The notes under the pieces are model-generated. The model was not told where the DNA came from. It was given only the letters and a program-made list of their open reading frames with translations, and made no database searches. From Hofstenia miamia (taxonomy: Eukaryota > Xenacoelomorpha > Acoela), in NCBI GenBank assembly GCA_004352715.1, contig SCFE01000083.1, positions 860,355 through 924,354 on the forward strand: 64,000 bases of DNA. Reading direction: 5' to 3'. How positions within the stretch are numbered: position 1 is the first letter of the stretch; each line of letters begins with the position of its first letter. Shown here piece by piece: positions 21,490 through 34,072 of this stretch. Made by a program: the position numbers and the translations under genes.

Positions 21490-21923
21490 TTACAAGAGAG
21501 AATAATTTGGAAACTACCGTATATCATATCAAATTCTGTAACTACCTTAAAAAAGAAGATCCAACAATGTAACCAAGAATTAAATGTCAAGATTATGCCA
21601 ATATTTCAAACTCTGAAAACTTCGCATTTTCTCAAAAACAAAGACTCTATTCCAACTCCCTTAGTTTCCTCATGCGTATACAATTATAAATGTGATGAAT
21701 GTGAAAGTTCATACACTGGGGTAACAAGAAGGCAATTGGAATACAGAATTTCAGAGCATATGCGAGGCCATCTTCAATCAGAAATATATTGCCATGAACA
21801 TGCACCTAAGAGGAAGAACTTTACTATTTTAATGAAAACCATGCATACAAAAATTGCAGAAGCTATATTCATAAAGGAAACTAAGGTGAATCTATTAAAT
21901 AAACAATTAAGTCAAAGACTAAA
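21484..21923 (+). pseudogene. Penelope-like retroelement C-terminus with GIY-YIG endonuclease
   Basis: Open on the plus strand from about 21484 to the gap. IIWKLPYI is the linker motif after the Penelope RT. It is followed by a Lys/Gln-rich stretch, then CVYNYKCDECESSYTGVTRR and RISEHMRG. The V-Y...Y-T-G core with R and E-H positions, plus a C-x2-C pair between the two strands, is the arrangement of the endonuclease in Penelope-like elements. The closing EAIFIKETKVNLLNKQ resembles the usual end of that domain. RT is missing upstream and the 3' end lies in the gap. The fragment abuts the Cys-rich remnant on the other strand. Confidence 0.7.
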
Positions 21924-22923
21924 NNNNNNNNNNNNNNNNNNNNNNNNNNNNNNNNNNNNNNNNNNNNNNNNNNNNNNNNNNNNNNNNNNNNNNNNNNNNN
22001 NNNNNNNNNNNNNNNNNNNNNNNNNNNNNNNNNNNNNNNNNNNNNNNNNNNNNNNNNNNNNNNNNNNNNNNNNNNNNNNNNNNNNNNNNNNNNNNNNNNN
22101 NNNNNNNNNNNNNNNNNNNNNNNNNNNNNNNNNNNNNNNNNNNNNNNNNNNNNNNNNNNNNNNNNNNNNNNNNNNNNNNNNNNNNNNNNNNNNNNNNNNN
22201 NNNNNNNNNNNNNNNNNNNNNNNNNNNNNNNNNNNNNNNNNNNNNNNNNNNNNNNNNNNNNNNNNNNNNNNNNNNNNNNNNNNNNNNNNNNNNNNNNNNN
22301 NNNNNNNNNNNNNNNNNNNNNNNNNNNNNNNNNNNNNNNNNNNNNNNNNNNNNNNNNNNNNNNNNNNNNNNNNNNNNNNNNNNNNNNNNNNNNNNNNNNN
22401 NNNNNNNNNNNNNNNNNNNNNNNNNNNNNNNNNNNNNNNNNNNNNNNNNNNNNNNNNNNNNNNNNNNNNNNNNNNNNNNNNNNNNNNNNNNNNNNNNNNN
22501 NNNNNNNNNNNNNNNNNNNNNNNNNNNNNNNNNNNNNNNNNNNNNNNNNNNNNNNNNNNNNNNNNNNNNNNNNNNNNNNNNNNNNNNNNNNNNNNNNNNN
22601 NNNNNNNNNNNNNNNNNNNNNNNNNNNNNNNNNNNNNNNNNNNNNNNNNNNNNNNNNNNNNNNNNNNNNNNNNNNNNNNNNNNNNNNNNNNNNNNNNNNN
22701 NNNNNNNNNNNNNNNNNNNNNNNNNNNNNNNNNNNNNNNNNNNNNNNNNNNNNNNNNNNNNNNNNNNNNNNNNNNNNNNNNNNNNNNNNNNNNNNNNNNN
22801 NNNNNNNNNNNNNNNNNNNNNNNNNNNNNNNNNNNNNNNNNNNNNNNNNNNNNNNNNNNNNNNNNNNNNNNNNNNNNNNNNNNNNNNNNNNNNNNNNNNN
22901 NNNNNNNNNNNNNNNNNNNNNNN
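21924..22923. other. Assembly gap (1000 N)
   Basis: Exactly 1000 N. The sequence after it (22924-23124) is AT-rich with nothing recognised. Confidence 0.99.
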
Positions 22924-23124
22924 CCCTTAATGCTATGGAATTGAGATGAGTTTTACTGAGCAGGTTTCTGTACTTGCTGTATTTTTCATATTTGCCTAAT
23001 CGCTTGCTATACTAAGATGTTGTTGGAATTAAAATTTAAATATTATTGTTAATCGCAATGCATATTTATATTATAATACTATTTAATATATAAAGGACAA
23101 TATTATTTCTACACTAGATAATCT

Positions 23125-24027
23125 TAGGGATGGGAACCGGATAGTGAATTGAAAATACTGGATGCCGGATAATATATTTTTCAATTATTACTAGGGCAAC
23201 CAGAAATATGACTTAAAAAAAACAAAATATGACCTTATTTTTATGTCCAAATATGATGGAATTTAATTAAATATGACCATTCATATTTTAAAATGATCCA
23301 TTTAAACAATATAAAACGTTTTTCTATTACTGAGAACAAGATATGAAACATACAAAACTCTTACACAATAATAAGTCCATTTTTTAAAGCAACCCCTTCA
23401 CTAAATTATAATAACAGCACATACATTTCTATATATTATTGTGGTTAAGATTTCTTCATAAGCTAAGAGTTTTGTTAACATAGAGAAACATCTCTCAACT
23501 TCAGTCGATGTTGTTTCGTAACTTGGCGTACAATTCTGATTAAAGGTCAATCCCTTTTCCTTCCATTATAGGAGGGAAACCGGTATTTTCTAATCGTGAC
23601 TTGATATAGGCGATTATTTCACAGGTATCATTTAGTAGAATTTCAACTCTGTCAAATATTGAACAGCTTTGATTTTTTATGATAGCACTCTTAATTGAAG
23701 CAATTCGACTTTTGTGATTTGTTTCTGCCCCAATTATTAATGAACAACCTCATTTCTAAATTAGAATCGACCTCTTGCGAATGAAAATATATAAATATTA
23801 AATAGACTACGTCCTTATGTGTCAGAAAAACTTGTTTTGTTGCATCACAACTTCCATATCATGGAAAAAATATAACTTTTTCTTTGAAAATTCCATTTTT
23901 AAATCAAGTTTTATTTCACAATAGGTTACCCGGTAAAATCCGGTAAACAAGTAAAATTTTACCGGACATCCAGATCCGATTGAATAATTGCCGATTTTAC
24001 CAGATGCTGGATTCCGGCACATCCCTA
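23125..24027. mobile_element. hAT element, non-autonomous or decayed
   Basis: Ends TAGGGATGGGAACCGG on the left and its inverted partner TAGGGATGTGCCGGAATCC on the right. The 8-bp flanks GATAATCT and GTTAATTT match at 6 of 8 positions, as expected for an aged hAT target duplication. CCGG-rich subterminal sequence lies at both ends, common in this superfamily. It contains a transposase C-terminal remnant on the minus strand. Confidence 0.7.
23440..23740 (-). pseudogene. hAT transposase C-terminal (dimerisation) remnant
   Basis: The minus strand gives IIKNQSCSIFDRVEILLN and IIAYIKSRLENTGFPPIMEG. After a frame shift near 23550 it gives PSYETTSTEVERCFSMLTKL. The last is the hAT C-terminal signature (S.E.ERxFS.L). 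A TAA lies near the shift and no upstream RNase-H core is identifiable. It lies inside the TIRs of the 23125-24027 element, supporting the hAT call. Confidence 0.6.
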
Positions 24028-26108
24028 GTTAATTTGAAGGTGTTGATTTTAGTGTTTATTGCATTCTAGTCTTAGAAGTAATTCTAAGACATTTATTCAT
24101 AACCGTTATAGTATTTTAGGACTTAAAATATTTTTGTGACTGTATTTAAAAATTTTAATTTAAATACTTTCACGATTTTGTACCAAGCCATTCAATAATG
24201 ATTCTTACTCTTACGCAAAACAGCTATGGTTGTACACTTCTAGAATTGCCATAGCATTCCAGATCCTGGTACGTTGTGTATGCAATTAGAGACGATTTTG
24301 TTTTCAATTGATATTGAGTCACCTTGATTTTCATAATATCCTTCTTCATTTATTGTGAACCATCAATTGTATTTTTTATGCTCGGAACTAGCTAGTCCAT
24401 TTGGGTTCTTCAATATTTTTTCGTATCATTAAACTTCCTTTTCTAATTAATGCTGTTTTGGTTTATATAAGTAATTGTAACTTGCCTCCCACTATGTACA
24501 TCGTAAGAATGGAGCATTTATAATTGCTTCCATTTTCCACTAGCATTTCCTGCATACTGAAACAACGTTAGTAATAACTGCAACTACAAATGCTTTAGTG
24601 ATAGTTTAGAATTGTGTAGATCGCAAACAGTCCCATTATCTACTACGATATTGAATATTCGTAATACCATAAAATGATTTTTATTTTTTAATCAAAAACG
24701 GCAACCGATGCCTTTTTTATTGTTATCTCAATTTTATTTAACAAAATTGCTCGCATTCATGTATAACATATTTATCAGACGTTTTGCCACCAAACATAAA
24801 CTTATAAAATACTGTACGTTTGTAATGAAAATGACACATGAAAGTAGTTTTAGCTTAGAAAGAAAGTCATTAGACGGCGTATCAATNCATACTGACGGAT
24901 TCATAAGTCATACTGACGGCTCTACAGCAAATGTAAAAAACTTTTTTGTTTATGGTGCTTTTTTACTATATTTTGCCATGACTATAAATACCGTGTTTTT
25001 GTAAGAAAATTTAGTTCGTTTTGTAATTCTGTCCAGTGAAGAGAAAATAAAAAACAACCATATTTAAATGAGTTTTACTGTTGTGTTGTTTTTTCAAAGT
25101 GAAATATGGTTAAGAGGAAAGTTGCACATGAAACGATCGGTCAGTTTATAACTTTCAAAAACTTGAGACGTCATGATATTAATGTCATGTGTCATGATAT
25201 TAATGGGTCGCGGGGGTCATGGGTAACATCGTGTGACCCATGTCTAACTCTGAATGCCCTACATGTGATGTGTGATTTATTAACTTTGAGCTAATAATGA
25301 AATAACAAAGAACAACTCGGAGTATTACTGCTGTCAGATTCATCCTAGTAGGCTCCGCGCGTCAATATCTTTTTTTATAAGACTATGTGAAACATCGCAA
25401 TTTGTCTTAAGGTTTAAAAATTTATACAAAATATTAAATAGTCTAAAGAATAACAAAATTGGCGTAAAATCAAATTAAGCTCCCATAAGTAAGATTACTC
25501 AAAATATGAATATTTCGTGTATACTCAATATATAATAACATGCCACCGGAAGAGTGGGTGGAGCTAATAATCGAGAAGAACGGTATCCATAATTGCAGAC
25601 TAATGTGTGAATTGCACAGATATGGAATCACCAGATAATTGTGATGGATACTAAGATTAATACGCAACCAAATGAGGTTATCCTCAGAAATGGTTTTTGG
25701 AAAAAAATCAATGTGTGATTGATTGCACAAAGAACGTAATCAAGGTACATTGAAGAGTGTTTGCTCCAATCGTGTACTTTCACATTTCAAATGAGTGAAG
25801 ACATCCGAATCAAAGGCAAAAGGTAAAAATCGAGAGTGCCAGCCCATATGCGTCTCCCACTGCCGAAGGATTAGTAATAGTGAGCCATGGCAAGGAAAAC
25901 GAACAATTAGGATGAAGATATAGAAATTATGATACAGGGAGACATAATAGAATAAATTCCAGGAGTAGTAAAACTTTTGAACACATACAATGTTGAGCAT
26001 GAACGCGCGCACATTTCTATTGTCACTAATAGTTTGACCAATTTCAAACGAGTTCAAATACAAATGAACGACATTCTTGGAAAAAACATGGAGAGAAAGT
26101 GCAGGAAA
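24028..26108. other. AT-rich intergenic sequence with short direct repeats
   Basis: No gene supported. CATACTGACGG is repeated around the single-N join at 24887. GTCATGATATTAATG is repeated at about 25172 and 25191. Short minus-strand frames at 25470-26063 show no motif. Confidence 0.4.
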
Positions 26109-26430
26109 TGAATTTTATTGAGGATGATTTGAAATCTGTGAAAATATCAGATGCTCAGGAGTATGATTATATGCATTTAACTGAAATCGAAAGAGAACAT
26201 AAGAGAAATGTAGTAATCCTTTAATGCATTGGGGTGTTGTAGAACAACAAATTATAACAATGGATTTCTTGTCACTTAACACTACAGAAGAAGTAACAAA
26301 GGGTTCCACTGATTTGGCTTGGAACAAATATATTGGGTTCCATGGACTGTGGGTGCCATAAAAATTTAAACACTGCTTTTATTAAACAGTTTCATAAAAT
26401 GCATTATGAAAGTGGTAATATGTTGACTGT
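26109..26430 (+). pseudogene. Decayed coding stretch of unknown family
   Basis: Frame 1 (26109-26220): MNFIEDDLKSVKISDAQEYD and LTEIEREHKRNVVIL. Frame 2 (to about 26361): MHWGVVEQQIITMDFLSLNT, TDLAWNKYIGFHGLWVP. Another short open piece (LNTAFIKQFHKMHYESGN) follows. Composition is protein-like across two frame changes, so an old transposon or gene remnant is likely. I cannot name it. Confidence 0.3.
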
Positions 26431-27469
26431 AAACATTACAATATAAGTTAATAAGAACTCATAAAAACTAATGATCAAATTGTGTGTGGTAGTGTTATTG
26501 CACCAAAACTGATCCGCACGATTGGACTCAATGATTACATTTTACCCTTTGTATCTTGATTTAGCGAAGTGACAATCATAAAGCCCGAAATAGACTGCAA
26601 ATTAAACATTTACAATGGGTGTAATTGTCAAGTGTTTAAGTTGACGATTTTTTTAATTGATCTTAAACTAAGGAGCAGAACAGTTAGTGAGTTTCAGAGA
26701 ACTGAGCGGTTAGTAACCTTTGTAACTGTTTTTACACAGTTGACAAAGTCTCAACTCAGTAAACTTCGCTGATAAGACAGTTAAAGATTTTCCTGACCGG
26801 GATTTGACTCAGTCATTGCGGCTGAAAATTTTTATAATTAGATATCTGGCATTCTACTCGCCAACTCCAAAATGGGTTTCCAAATACCAGTATCGAACAT
26901 TGATTGCAGCTCCCAAGCTACCCAACCAGCGCCTTCCAGTCTTACCAAACGAATTTTTCGTATTCATATCTAGTTCTTGAACAAGAACATTTTCATAACT
27001 CAAATATGCCGAACTTAGCAATTGAAATTAATTCAAAGTCAACTGCACAACTAATTGAACTGCAAACTACTGATCACGAAAAAATGGTTTCCAAGAAACA
27101 TTCGAAAATTGATTTGTCGACCAGGATTTCGAAAATTTTACAATATTTGCAGTAGCCAAATATGAAAACATATGGAAAAGCTTAACTGATATTTATAAAA
27201 GCACCTTAAATAAAGGCGCAAAACTGACAAATGTCGTCACACGTCTTCCTGGTTTTAATGAATTATTAAAAATGAATTCTTCATTGGAAGTAATAGAACT
27301 TTCTCGGATAGATGTGATAATCAAATTTTCTAGAAGGAAAATACATTCTCAAATTATATGACGACTTTCTGGAAATATAAAATCCTGTTTAAAAAAATCA
27401 TATCATCAATGATGCGTGGTCAAGAAGAGGACCAGTCTACCCACTCAAAATATGTGCGAAAACATAGCG
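26431..27469. other. AT-rich sequence, nothing recognised
   Basis: Scattered short open frames (for example 26904-27155 plus) with no motif that I can support. It lies between two decayed coding remnants, so parts may be transposon-derived. Confidence 0.35.
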
Positions 27470-27910
27470 TCCTTACAAACGGCAAGAGCTGTATAGCACA
27501 GTTGTTCGATGGCAAATAAACTTGAGCAGTTTTTTGGAGCAATGCATGGGAATAAGTGAACAATCAACAGCTCCAATTGTGTGTTTGGCATAGCACACTT
27601 AATTTGGAAAGACTCTTCAATTTTCTACACCTCAATAATATTAGGACAATTAATAAATTTTTCTCCAATTGTTAACAACGGCATGCATAAACACATCAAT
27701 GTAGAGATGAACAACTTGATCAGATAGATCATAAATTGTTGCCAAATCCACTGTTGCAAGCCCCAATGGTAATAAATTTGATTCCAACTTCAGTAATCTT
27801 CCTCGTGCATGAAAATGGTGTTGTTTTTGGGTAATATTGAGGAGTAAGTTCCAAAAAAGAATCTATTATATGAAAAACTTTTCGCGACAGTCGGAAGTTT
27901 CTTTTAAAGA
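27470..27910 (-). pseudogene. Decayed PIF/Harbinger-like transposase
   Basis: On the minus strand, in broken frames: NFRLSRKVFHIIDSFLEL, the 'FRLSR..F..+...L' opening of the nuclease region; GEKFINCPNI, resembling the 'F.+WP' spacer; KIEESFQIKC.MPN; and, one frame over, IGAVDCSLIPMHCSKKL, the 'G.IG.+DC..I.+' block with the first catalytic Asp. Later catalytic residues are not found. At least two frame changes and several stops make it inactive. No TIRs or 3-bp target duplications were identified. Confidence 0.55.
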
Positions 27911-29238
27911 CGCGTTCATTATAAAACTTTTGAATATATTAAAGAATATATTTGTATCAGTAAACATTATTTCTTCCAATAATTATTTGAGATGAATAGA
28001 AATTCATTCGATGCTGCATCACCAACCACACAACCACAAATGATAATAAGCGAAGATATTAAAGCATACTTTCCATACCATGCATTCCAGCAAAGTAAAT
28101 ATTATGTAAAAATACATAACGAAATTTACTTGTTGTTGAATGCATCATATTGGTTACCGAACTCATCAGCTGAATAAATCTCTAGAGTTGCTTTCCAAAG
28201 AATTATGGCAGACGGCAACCTCATTGACTGAGTAAGGTCACAATCAAACCCAATGACTTTAGCTGATATTAAGCCAGATTTCAATAAACCCCCAAAATCA
28301 TGCCAATGTCAGGTCAATCACTAGAAGTTTTTAAATATATTTACTCTGTTTTGTTTTTTTGATCAGATATTCTCAATTCACACACCAGGGAATATAAGAT
28401 ACAAAAACACAGAATTTTTTTTGCATATGCGTGTATATACGATTAGCTTAAAAAGGATATTTCATATACACTGAGAGTGACAATATCATGTTAATATGGA
28501 CACGATCGGAATATTTACTACCCGACAACATAAATACTCCATTTAGTTTGTTTTCACAATAAGGGAAATTGGAATCCTTGACAATTAACATTGATTTTTG
28601 CAATGTCCATACATGGACAATGAATAATTTTGATAAAAAAATTCTCCGTTAAGTGTGTACTATGCAGAAAAATTCCGTTCTGCTTCCATTAAAAGTAATG
28701 TTACATTATTCTGTAGACAGCTTTAGTCAGAAATCACCAGTTACTTTCTATTTTGGTTGCTATGGCACCCATTCTGCTCATTATGACTCAAGCATAGATA
28801 GTTGAAATTTCGAGGCAGAAATTCATGGGAATGCCATAGAAAGATTTGTTGTTGATAAATTTATTTGATGGAAAAGCAATAAATCCATTGGCTCATTAAA
28901 CGTAGATTTACAATTAACCTTCTATTCAAATGTAGACGAGAATGGCCATACAAAATAATTTATAAAAACCCATTTCTGCATTTTGGAACACATAAGATAG
29001 ATCCATTGTTGAAAAGCGCAATGCATTATTATTCTCAGTGTTGTTGACTTCAAATTTTGCATTAAAATGCCTTAACAAATTTTGGATAATAACAAATGGA
29101 AAGAAAATGCAGTGAATCATTATAGAAATGTACACTTGAGATTACTCATCTAACGTTGATTTCAATGACCCATGTTGCACTTCATCCATTTGTTCATGCT
29201 GTCAGCTGATAGTTCAAAAAATTGAAAAGAAAATTTCT
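27911..29238. other. AT-rich intergenic sequence, nothing recognised
   Basis: Only short chance-like open frames. No repeat pair or structured element that I can support. Confidence 0.4.
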
Positions 29239-29242
29239 TTAA

Positions 29243-30666
29243 CCCTTTCGAGTCGGGTCATTTTTACATGTGTATTCTGTGGGCGAGTCAGAAAAATGCG
29301 TTTTTTGAAAAAACTTTAATCCAAATATATTTGCCAAAAATATAAAATACAGATAGAAATGACAAAAAAAATCAAGCATGGTAAGTTTGAAAACAATCGC
29401 CACGACAAAGTCCAGGCATTCCAGGGCACTGAGGGCGGTAGTACCTTAATTCTTTGCGATCACCTTTATCAAAGCATGTGCGGCAGCGTTTGGTAGGGTG
29501 CCTTTTGGTTGCAGAGCGTGGAATTTGCACACAGGTATGAATCTGAGGAGAAATAGTATTGGCTTGGTGGACAGGGCGGGCAGCATTGTAGTAGTTCCCA
29601 GACCTTCGTGAAGGGGCCTTGCAAGGGAGAGTAGTAAGGTAGAGAACAGTCTTTTGCAGAAATGTGAGAAAATCGGCTTTTGGCTTTTTCTCTTTTCTAT
29701 ACTGCATAAAGGCATTGAGGACAAGTCGGAAGCACAAATTCAATCCAATTTTCTTGAAGCAAGTATGGGAGCAACAAACAGGATTATAGTAGTCGATCAT
29801 TTGATCCTGCACATCAACTCCGCCCATGTTTTGGTTTTAAAGGTCAATCATGGATGGTTTCTTTATAACAACTCTATTTCCACCTTTTTGTACTCTCTCT
29901 CTTCACAGAAGGCAGCCTGGTCTACACTGGACAGAATATAAACATCCTTTCGATCTGTGAATTTCACTGACAGAACTTCATTCTTACGCATGAAAGTGGA
30001 TGATACTGGTTTTTGTTTCACATTTTTCAATTCATTTGGGATACCACGATTTGGTCTGGTTATTCCCCTTACACCAGTTCCACGTTCTTTTCTAAGATAT
30101 ACGACAAGACGTAAGCTACAGTACCAATGGTCTATATGGACAATATAACCTTTATCTAGGAGACCAGCTTGGGACAATAAAGAAATCACTACGATCTTAC
30201 ACTTAGTCAGGTCTTCTGGTAAATTGTCCATCACAAGAGTCTGTGAATCCTTTCCATAATATACCTGGGCAAACAAGCAGTAGCCAGAAGCGTCACACAG
30301 GAGATACAGTTTGATTCCAAATCTGCTGCGTTTAGTCAGAATAAACATTTTGAATGCTAATCGGCCCTTATGGAGAATCAAGGCCTCATCCAATGAAAGA
30401 TTTTGGTCTGGAGCAACACGGAGGAACAACTCATTTGCTATTTGTAAAATTCCTTTGACTCGGCTGTTTCTGTCTTCCTTCACAACATCATAAGGGTTGC
30501 TAAAACGCAGGAAATGTGCTATACTGTGCGAGTCATAACAGTGAGTGTGTATGTTGCTGGCTGGCTGCAAATTGCTGCTTACTGTTAATGACGAGAGGGT
30601 TCTCGTCACCGCGCATATTGGCACATACTATATGACGAGAGCGTTCTCGTCATAGACTCGAAAGGG
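29243..30666. mobile_element. piggyBac element, internally deleted, TTAA target duplication
   Basis: TTAA (29239-29242), then CCCTTTCGAGTC on the left; GACTCGAAAGGG, then TTAA (30667-30670), on the right. Perfect 12-bp TIRs starting CCC with TTAA flanks identify the superfamily. The right subterminal region carries two inverted-repeat motifs, GACGAGAGGGTTCTCGTC and GACGAGAGCGTTCTCGTC, about 40 bp apart. At 1424 bp it is shorter than typical autonomous elements: the first half of the transposase is deleted, leaving the ORF only tens of bases from the right end. Confidence 0.9.
29372..30624 (-). pseudogene. piggyBac transposase, N-terminally deleted and frameshifted
   Basis: The first frame (30624 to 29863) carries the DDE region: LSLDEALILHKGRLAF with the first Asp, TKRSRFGIKLYLLCD, GYIVHIDHWYCS with the second Asp, and SSVDQAAF. 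A frameshift near 29850 leads to the second frame (29827 to 29372): MGGVDVQDQMIDYY with the third Asp, NLCFRLVLNAFMQYR, and a C-terminal Cys-rich domain (CRTCFDKG...CPGMPGLCRGDCF) typical of PGBD4-like transposases. The N-terminal 200 or so residues are missing and the open frame has no ATG at its start. The catalytic triad survives, but split across two frames. Confidence 0.85.
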
Positions 30667-30670
30667 TTAA

Positions 30671-32632
30671 ATAGTATGCATCATTCTAAACAATGCAAAA
30701 AATTGAAAAATTCGGATCAATATTGAGTGAGCTATTGGCAATTTAATCTTCTATTGGCATATATTTTTCACATTTTGGTACATAGGGCTACTATAGATAT
30801 TCGAATGAAACGAACGTATATGTCAATATATATATATTAGTTGTAATACACATTACTTTCGTAAACTAAAATCATTGCCTAATACTATAGAATAGGCCTG
30901 AATTTTTTACAATATTAAGTTTTTAAATTACATCATCTAACTTTGCACTGCATGTACAAATTAACAATTCGCAAAATATCGTATTAACAAAATGTCATGT
31001 TGCTGATTCTTGTTTGAAATCTTTGAAATTTAGTGAAAATATTATCTATTACTAGAAAAATTTCATTATATATTTTGTGCAATTTCGTTAGCTATCTACT
31101 AAATTATAATGCATTCATCATAACTCTTGTGCATTTGGTATACTTATTCGTGTAAGATTCAATTTGAAAATACAATTTTTGCACAATTTTGTCAACATGT
31201 AGTAATTTGTTATGGCATATAGCTGTTTGTACCAGATACAATTATTTATATAATTTTAAGTTTACGATAAAGCTTGAGTTCACAGCAAATATTTTATCCT
31301 AATTTTACTTTCTAATAAAAAACCTGTTTAACTGAGTTTAGCACATTATATTACATATATAACGTTTTGTAAAAAAAATTATAAAAACTTTGGCACAATT
31401 AACAAATCGTCTAAACCGTTTACATTGTAGCATAATTACAAGTTTATTTATTTGTTTTAGCATTAATCTTATCCCAAACCTTTACAAAATATATGTATAT
31501 CTACAGCATGAACATATTACTCAAACCCTAAGCCCTAAGTTCTAATATCACCTGATTTAGGCAACTTTTAGTAGCTAATACATTTTTCTACTGGTCTTTT
31601 CAAAGGCATAAATACCGTACGTCTATGCCATATTCCCCAGAAAATCCCTAATATTTACAAGTTTTATTCCTTCAACTCCGATGTTTTTGACAATCACGTT
31701 TAAAAATATCAATATTTCAAAATTATTGCAATCACATATTTATTATCCATGACTGGTAGACGGTTGACAACTGTGATTAGCCACAGCCCTCCTCTTACGA
31801 TTGATATACTCCGGGACTGTTATACTAGTACAATGTTCATTCTGTTCTACTTGATAATATAACAAATCTGTGTTGCATCATCTTTTTGATATTTTATGTT
31901 GTTTATACCACTGCTTGCACAAGAAAGACTGCCTTTGGTTAACACATACACTGTCCACTTGCATTGCAATGACAGTAAGTTTTTACGCAATTCCTGGATT
32001 TTGATGTTGGATGTGGGTCACTAAACAATTCTTAAATAAGTTTTTATGTAGCTACATAAATTTCTTGTCTCCCTGTGAATCAAATGTTCACTTAAAAATC
32101 TGTTTCGAAATTTAAGCATGTGGTTCCCAAACCTTCTACATCGAAAAAAAATCTTTATGATCCATCTATTACCAGCTGATTTAATGCAGAACGAGCAATG
32201 CTGCTCCTGGCCATTATAAAGACTGCCATTACAACCCATCTCAGCATGACATGCAGCAATAGTTATTTCTCCCTATTTGTCTTGCTAAATATTGATTGCA
32301 TAAACAAGTGCAAAATTATTTTAGTCTTACTTCACAAAAATATAATAAAGAGCAATCTGATTGCAGACGAATTGGAAATTCTGGAATGGATTCCCATTGA
32401 AAATGTATTGGAACCAATTTATTTACAGTTTTCAAAATTGGCACGCCCATGAAGTAGTTCGGCGTCCCTACTTGTTCTACTATCAACACTCCCTTACAAA
32501 CACTTATGCCTTCATTGACCAAAGGGAACGGGATTCTTCCTCATCTTCTGTAAATATTATGAACGTTTTTCCTGTGTCCAGTTCACTAAAATTATAATAA
32601 AATATACATAATTCCAGAACATCATACGCAAG
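30671..32632. other. AT-rich intergenic sequence, nothing recognised
   Basis: A (TA)n patch at about 30825-30838. No gene or structured repeat that I can support. Confidence 0.4.
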
Positions 32633-32641
32633 TACAGTATT

Positions 32642-32700
32642 ACACTTTTAAAAATCCGAATAACACTTTTAAAAATCCGAATAACACTTTTAAAAATCCC
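32642..32700 (+). repeat. Left 21-bp array, three units
   Basis: Three units of CACTTTTAAAAATCCGAATA type, the last diverging after ATCC. Likely transposase-binding repeats (inference). Confidence 0.85.
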
Positions 32701-32749
32701 ATTTATTTATTATTAAACATAGGTAGATATTTTATACAAAAAGTCGCTA

Positions 32750-33640
32750 TTAAAGATCTTCCATGTTAGTTGCACGTGGTATAACGCGGGCAATGACATG
32801 TCGAAAGGCAGCAGTGACCTTTTGCTGCGTAACTGATGGGATTGCAGCGGCTATAGCATCACGCATCTTACGAAATCGATAAGCCAACAGTGTTTCATCT
32901 GCATTTCGATCTACATCTAAATTAATCAAGTTTTGCTTTGTAGTTGCCTTTAGTACATTGAACATAGATTCAATAGGATTGAGTTCACACGAGTAGGGCG
33001 TTAGGCGGGCAAGTCTGTATTCAGGCAATGGTGTCACGCGATTAACATCAATTAAAGCTTGTTCTATCCCAGCATGACAGGGAGCGTTGTCAAATATAAT
33101 CCATGGATTGACCAGTCCGGATATCTCTGCAGAACGTATTACCTGTGCGGTGAATTCCACCATTTGATTTTTATGAGTTCCACCTTGTAAAATATGGGAG
33201 TGAATGACACCATGATGAGGTGAAACGTCGATGAACACAAAATCCTCATGTGACACTGACAAAAGCCATTGAGCAAAATCAGTTATCATTTCCACTTTTT
33301 TTATCGAATACAATTGTGCATGAAGCACTCTTGAAACAGTGGTGTTGCTAAGGGAAACACCTTCAGTTTCATAAATCTTGTTTCTAATTTGTTTTAAAGT
33401 GATTACGCAGTTCTGATCGACCATTTTGGTAATAGACGTCTTAATTGCCGTTGTCACTTTACCATGTCCAGCCCTGTGCACACCTGAAGGTCCTTGATGA
33501 TTCTTTTTAACAATACGGTAGGCAGTGTCAGGTTTAATTCCAAGGGTTCTAGCCGCAGCCAGGTAATCCTCTCCAGGACGAAATGCTTCAATTAGACGGG
33601 CTCTATCCTCCAGTTTAGTTACCCTCCCACCTCGTGGCAT
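32750..33640 (-). CDS. DDE transposase of the family A element, intact
   Basis: 296 codons from ATG 33640. N-terminus: MPRGGRVTKLEDRARLIEAF, then LAAARTLGIKPDTAYRIVKK, a homeodomain-like helix-turn-helix. A second HTH-like segment (VITLKQIRNKIYETEG, LSNTTVSRVL) follows. The RNase-H fold has FIDVS (first Asp), IIFDNAPCHAG (second Asp) and CELNPIESMF (catalytic Glu). I count 39 residues between the second Asp and the Glu, longer than the 34-35 of typical Tc1 proteins. No stop or frameshift, and all three acidic residues are present, so it may be functional. It sits between the 21-bp arrays; its 3' end faces the shorter one. Confidence 0.85.
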   Translation of the reverse strand: MPRGGRVTKLEDRARLIEAFRPGEDYLAAARTLGIKPDTAYRIVKKNHQGPSGVHRAGHGKVTTAIKTSITKMVDQNCVITLKQIRNKIYETEGVSLSNTTVSRVLHAQLYSIKKVEMITDFAQWLLSVSHEDFVFIDVSPHHGVIHSHILQGGTHKNQMVEFTAQVIRSAEISGLVNPWIIFDNAPCHAGIEQALIDVNRVTPLPEYRLARLTPYSCELNPIESMFNVLKATTKQNLINLDVDRNADETLLAYRFRKMRDAIAAAIPSVTQQKVTAAFRHVIARVIPRATNMEDL

Positions 33641-34072
33641 TGTAACAAAATAAATTGAGGTTATAATAACGGCTCACCGAATACACAATATCTAATTCAA
33701 ACAAAGCTGTTACAAAAATATTTAGCGCCTTGCAAAATGACTCAAAAACAAGCTAAAAGGCCCGATTCACACGATGCTGATTTTGGAGGGGAATTCCTAA
33801 AATTCTTTGGGTGACCATTGAAATGTAAACACTTGAAAATCATATAATTGTATTCACACGTTGCTCGTTTTATGAGAATATCTTAAAGTGTGGTGGGGAG
33901 ATAACGCAAAAGTAGGTAGGCAAATTTCAATGATTGAAATATGAAAAAGATATTTCTATTGAAAGATCTAAGTACACATACATCGGTACAAGGCTCTCTT
34001 GAATAGACTGTCTATACCATAGAGATCTGTTCATTACAAGCGCAAAGCAATTGAGTGGTTGAACCATCAGAC

